This document shows positions 60,533-64,000 of a stretch of 64,000 nt of DNA, one piece after another. Location: assembly GCA_009782915.1 (NCBI GenBank), contig WRIC01000001.1:62001-126000 (forward strand), given 5' to 3'. Every line of letters begins with the position of its first letter. The first letter of the stretch is position 1. This DNA comes from Propionibacteriaceae bacterium. Its GTDB lineage: Bacteria; Actinomycetota; Actinomycetes; Propionibacteriales; Propionibacteriaceae. Under the pieces are notes generated by a model. It ran no database searches and was not told the origin of the DNA. It saw only the letters and a list, made by a program, of their open reading frames with translations. A program made the position numbers and the translations under genes.

Positions 60533-62544
60533 TCATGGCTGCAACAGTGAAAAAATCCGCGAAGTCATACTTCAGCGTTGGCGAGGAGATTCAAGACACG
60601 AAGGCTCCCGCTGGTCCTATCGACAAGAAGTGGGAGACCCGCAAGTTTGAAGCCAAACTCGTCAACCCTGCTAACCGTCGCAAGTTGACGGTCATCATTG
60701 TGGGTACGGGGTTGGCTGGCGCTTCAGCTGGTGCGACCCTGGGTGAGGCGGGCTACAACGTCCACAGCTTCTGTTTCCAGGACAGCCCGCGGCGCGCACA
60801 TTCGATCGCTGCCCAAGGTGGCATCAACGCGGCCAAGAATTACCGCAACGACAACGACTCGGTTCACCGGTTGTTCTATGACACAGTCAAGGGTGGCGAC
60901 TATCGCGCCCGCGAAACCAATGTGCACCGTTTGGCTGAGATTTCTGCTGGAATCATCGACCAGTGCGTCGCCCAGGGTGTTCCTTTTGCCCGCGAGTACG
61001 GTGGGTTGCTGGACACGCGCTCTTTTGGTGGGGTGCAGGTGCAGCGTACCTTCTATGCTCGTGGTCAAACCGGTCAGCAACTACTCATCGGCGCCTATCA
61101 GGCGTTGCAACGCCAGGTGGCTGCCGGGACAGTGACCATGCATGCTCGCCACGAGATGCTGGAGGTGATCATCCATGATGGTCGTGCCCGGGGGATCGTC
61201 ACCCGTGATTTGATTTCTGGCGAGATCGAGACCTGGTACGCCGATGCGGTGGTTCTGGCTTCTGGTGGGTACGGCAATGTGTTCTTCCTGTCGACCAATG
61301 CGATGGGTTCGAATGTGACCGCCTCCTGGAGGGCACACCGCAAGGGTGCGTACTTTGGAAATCCCTGCTACACCCAAATCCATCCGACCTGTATCCCTGT
61401 GACCGGTGAACATCAATCCAAGCTGACCTTGATGAGTGAGTCGCTACGCAACGATGGTCGCATCTGGGTTCCCAAGAATCCGGCGGATGCCGAGAAGGAC
61501 CCGCGTACCATCCCTGAAGATGAACGCGACTACTATCTGGAGAGGATTTATCCCTCCTTCGGCAACCTTGTTCCTCGTGATATTGCTTCGCGCCAAGCGA
61601 AATACATGTGTGATGAGGGGCGCGGTGTGGGTCCTGCAATCGCAGAAACCGACCACGCTACTGGTGAAACCGTGGAACGCCGTCGTGGTGTCTACCTTGA
61701 TTTCGCTGATGCTATTGGTCGTTTGGGCCAGAAGGCGATCGCCACCAAGTACGGCAACCTGTTCGACATGTATCGGCAGATCACTGGTGAGAATCCCTAT
61801 GAGACACCGATGAGAATCTATCCGGCTGTTCACTACGTGATGGGTGGGCTCTGGGTTGACTATGATCTGATGAGTTCGATTACTGGACTGTATGTCGCAG
61901 GTGAAGCCAACTTCTCTGATCACGGAGCTAACCGTTTAGGAGCTTCGGCTCTCATGCAGGGGCTTTCGGACGGGTATTTTGTGTTGCCCAATGTCATCAA
62001 CGACTATTTAGCTACTGGCCCCTTCGAAGAGATCGATGATTCAACACCGGCGGTTGCTGAGGCTTTGGCTGATGCCAAGGGTCGCATCGAGAAACTACTG
62101 TCTATCCAAGGTGAGCGTTCCGTGGATTCCTTCCACCGCGAACTGGGTTCGATCATGTGGGAGTACTGCGGAATGGAACGTACCGAAGCTGGACTGATCA
62201 CTGCGATTGAAAGAATCAGGGCCCTGCGTCAAGAATTCTGGTCCAATGTTCGGGTTCTCGGTGTCAACGAAGATTTCAACCAGGCTCTGGAGCGTGCTGG
62301 CCGTGTGGCTGATCTCATTGATCTGGGTGAACTCATGTGTGTGGATGCCTTGCATCGTCGCGAATCCTGTGGTGGACACTTCCGTGGAGAATCACAGACC
62401 GATGATGGTGAGGCCCTGCGCCATGATGATGAATTTGCCTATGTCGCAGCCTGGGAGTTCGCCGGGGAAGGACAAAGCCCCATACTGCATAAGGAGCCTC
62501 TGGTCTATGAGGCAATCGAGCTGAAGCAACGGAGTTACAAGTGA
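60529..62544 (+). CDS. sdhA: succinate dehydrogenase flavoprotein subunit
   Basis: [43 protein letters not shown]. Confidence 0.97.
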   Translation: MIMAATVKKSAKSYFSVGEEIQDTKAPAGPIDKKWETRKFEAKLVNPANRRKLTVIIVGTGLAGASAGATLGEAGYNVHSFCFQDSPRRAHSIAAQGGINAAKNYRNDNDSVHRLFYDTVKGGDYRARETNVHRLAEISAGIIDQCVAQGVPFAREYGGLLDTRSFGGVQVQRTFYARGQTGQQLLIGAYQALQRQVAAGTVTMHARHEMLEVIIHDGRARGIVTRDLISGEIETWYADAVVLASGGYGNVFFLSTNAMGSNVTASWRAHRKGAYFGNPCYTQIHPTCIPVTGEHQSKLTLMSESLRNDGRIWVPKNPADAEKDPRTIPEDERDYYLERIYPSFGNLVPRDIASRQAKYMCDEGRGVGPAIAETDHATGETVERRRGVYLDFADAIGRLGQKAIATKYGNLFDMYRQITGENPYETPMRIYPAVHYVMGGLWVDYDLMSSITGLYVAGEANFSDHGANRLGASALMQGLSDGYFVLPNVINDYLATGPFEEIDDSTPAVAEALADAKGRIEKLLSIQGERSVDSFHRELGSIMWEYCGMERTEAGLITAIERIRALRQEFWSNVRVLGVNEDFNQALERAGRVADLIDLGELMCVDALHRRESCGGHFRGESQTDDGEALRHDDEFAYVAAWEFAGEGQSPILHKEPLVYEAIELKQRSYK

Positions 62545-63311
62545 AAATCACACTGAAAGTTTGGCGCCAAGCCAACAAGGACGCTGCTGGGTCGATGGTG
62601 ACCTACCAGCTTGATGGCGTCTCCGAGAACTCTTCCTTCTTGGAGATGCTTGATATGCTCAATGAGCAATTGACCTCACAAAACCAGGAACCGGTTGCCT
62701 TCGACTATGACTGCCGTGAAGGTATCTGTGGGATGTGTGGGATCGTGATCAATGGTTCGGCTCATGGTCGCTATGAATCAGATGTTGCCACCACCACCTG
62801 CCAGTTGCATATGCGTAGCTTCCGTGATGGCGACGTGATTGAGGTGGAACCGTGGCGTACGGGGGCTTTCCCTGTGGTCAAGGACCTAGTGGTTGATCGC
62901 TCAGCCTTTGATCGGATCATCCAAGCTGGTGGTTTCATCTCGGTGAACACTGGTTCTGCCCCTGAAGCCCACTCCACTCCAGCGCCGAAGAGGCAAGCTG
63001 ATCGTGCCTTCGATGTGGCCACCTGCATTGGTTGCGGGGCTTGCGTGGCGGCCTGTCCTAATGGTGCTGGCATGCTGTTCACCTCAGCGAAGATCACCCA
63101 CCTAGCGAACCTCCCCCAGGGCCAACCCGAGCGTCGCTTGCGTGTGAAAGCAATGATCGCAGCCCACGACGAGAACGGTTTCGGCGGATGCCAAAACGTC
63201 GGCGAGTGTGCCTCGGTATGCCCCAAGGAAATCCCCTTGGAGTCCATCGCCCAGCTGAACCGAGACCTGATCGCCTCCATGTTCCGCGGTGACGGCAAAT
63301 CCACCGACTAG
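62541..63311 (+). CDS. sdhB: succinate dehydrogenase iron-sulfur subunit
   Basis: [53 protein letters not shown]. Confidence 0.97.
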   Translation: MKITLKVWRQANKDAAGSMVTYQLDGVSENSSFLEMLDMLNEQLTSQNQEPVAFDYDCREGICGMCGIVINGSAHGRYESDVATTTCQLHMRSFRDGDVIEVEPWRTGAFPVVKDLVVDRSAFDRIIQAGGFISVNTGSAPEAHSTPAPKRQADRAFDVATCIGCGACVAACPNGAGMLFTSAKITHLANLPQGQPERRLRVKAMIAAHDENGFGGCQNVGECASVCPKEIPLESIAQLNRDLIASMFRGDGKSTD

Positions 63312-63745
63312 ATGACAATAAGGGGACGGGGCGTTTGTCACATTCCCTCGACAATAAGGGGACGGGGCGTTTGTCACATTCCCTCCACCCCATCGCGACC
63401 CTAGACGTTGAAATACGTCTGGGAAATACGTCTGGTCGAACAACATTTGTTGTCTGAATGTGCCAAACGCCCCGTCCGCTTGCGCCAAACTCTGTCACCC
63501 TGCGCGAAGTCGCAGGGTCCAGAAATCACATTTCAACCACTGTGGAGTCTGGATTCCGTGACTTTGCACGGAATGACGGGGGTGTGATTGTGTGACAAGC
63601 GGGGACGGTACTGTTTTGTCACACCGCCGGAACACAAAAAGGACCGTCCCCTTGTGTTCCTGAATGTGACAAACGCCCCGTCCCCTTTGGCACTGAATGT
63701 GACAAACGCCCCGTCCCCTTTGGCTAATTGGCGTGAGTTGGTGTG
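63312..63745. repeat. mosaic cluster of family B (direct and inverted) and one family A bipartite element
   Basis: GACAATAAGGGGACGGGGCGTTTGTCACATTCCCTC x2; CACCCTGCGCGAAGTCGCAGGGTCC...; GACAAACGCCCCGTCCCCTTTGGC x2. Confidence 0.95.
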
Positions 63746-63850
63746 CTGTGGCAGAATTGGGGATTGCGCTTTGGGCCCCTGCCACAGGGGGGTAGCCGAG
63801 AGTGCATCTGAGACACCACACACTGGTGACCTGTGGCACCTGGAGGAAAC

Positions 63851-64000
63851 ATGAACCCACTCATTCAAGAAATCAATGCCGAGTCCCTGCGTGACGATTA
63901 CCCAGATTTTCGCCCCGGCGACACAGTCAAGGTTCATGTGAAGGTTGTTGAAGGAAACCGCTCACGCATTCAGGTGTTTGCTGGTGCTGTGATCGCTCGA
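63851..64000 (+). CDS. rplS: 50S ribosomal protein L19, truncated by window end
   Basis: [50 protein letters not shown]. Confidence 0.95.
   Translation, partial: MNPLIQEINAESLRDDYPDFRPGDTVKVHVKVVEGNRSRIQVFAGAVIAR

Overview
64 kb window of an actinobacterial chromosome (gene content and order suggest Propionibacteriales or a relative; this is inference). Backbone: an S10-spc ribosomal protein operon (rpsJ to rplO, then secY), amidase, plsC-like/SDR/ackA/pta, metG, CPBP protease, proline dehydrogenase, radA, YdcF-like protein, a small sugar-utilisation trio (SBP/ROK/GH1), an accessory lipoprotein + DinJ/YafQ island, gltX, glnS, purC-purS-purQ, DUF3039, SurA-N-like lipoprotein, mazG, guaA, katG, a Na+/H+ antiporter, chorismate mutase, eno-ftsB-DUF501-ppx, a UAA-anticodon tRNA, a large RyR/TrkA-like membrane protein, tRNA-Ala, ClbS/DfsB-like protein, DUF349 protein, sdhCAB and the start of rplS. 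The most unusual feature is a dense mosaic of interspersed palindromic repeats of at least five families in almost every intergenic gap after secY. In several places the repeats lie inside open reading frames. In the ppx-like gene an in-frame repeat array sits where the conserved DIGGGSTE phosphate-binding motif should be. DUF501, DUF349 and CPBP protease genes carry in-frame repeats in their N-terminal coding regions. Other highlights: a 49-bp palindrome in two copies, a short-variable-arm tRNA with a UAA anticodon, a prokaryotic RyR-domain protein, a Cys-rich insertion in KatG, ribosomal protein L4 with a long tail ending in an extra domain, and a T18 homopolymer upstream of a lipoprotein gene. 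All calls were made by reading the sequence; no database search was run.
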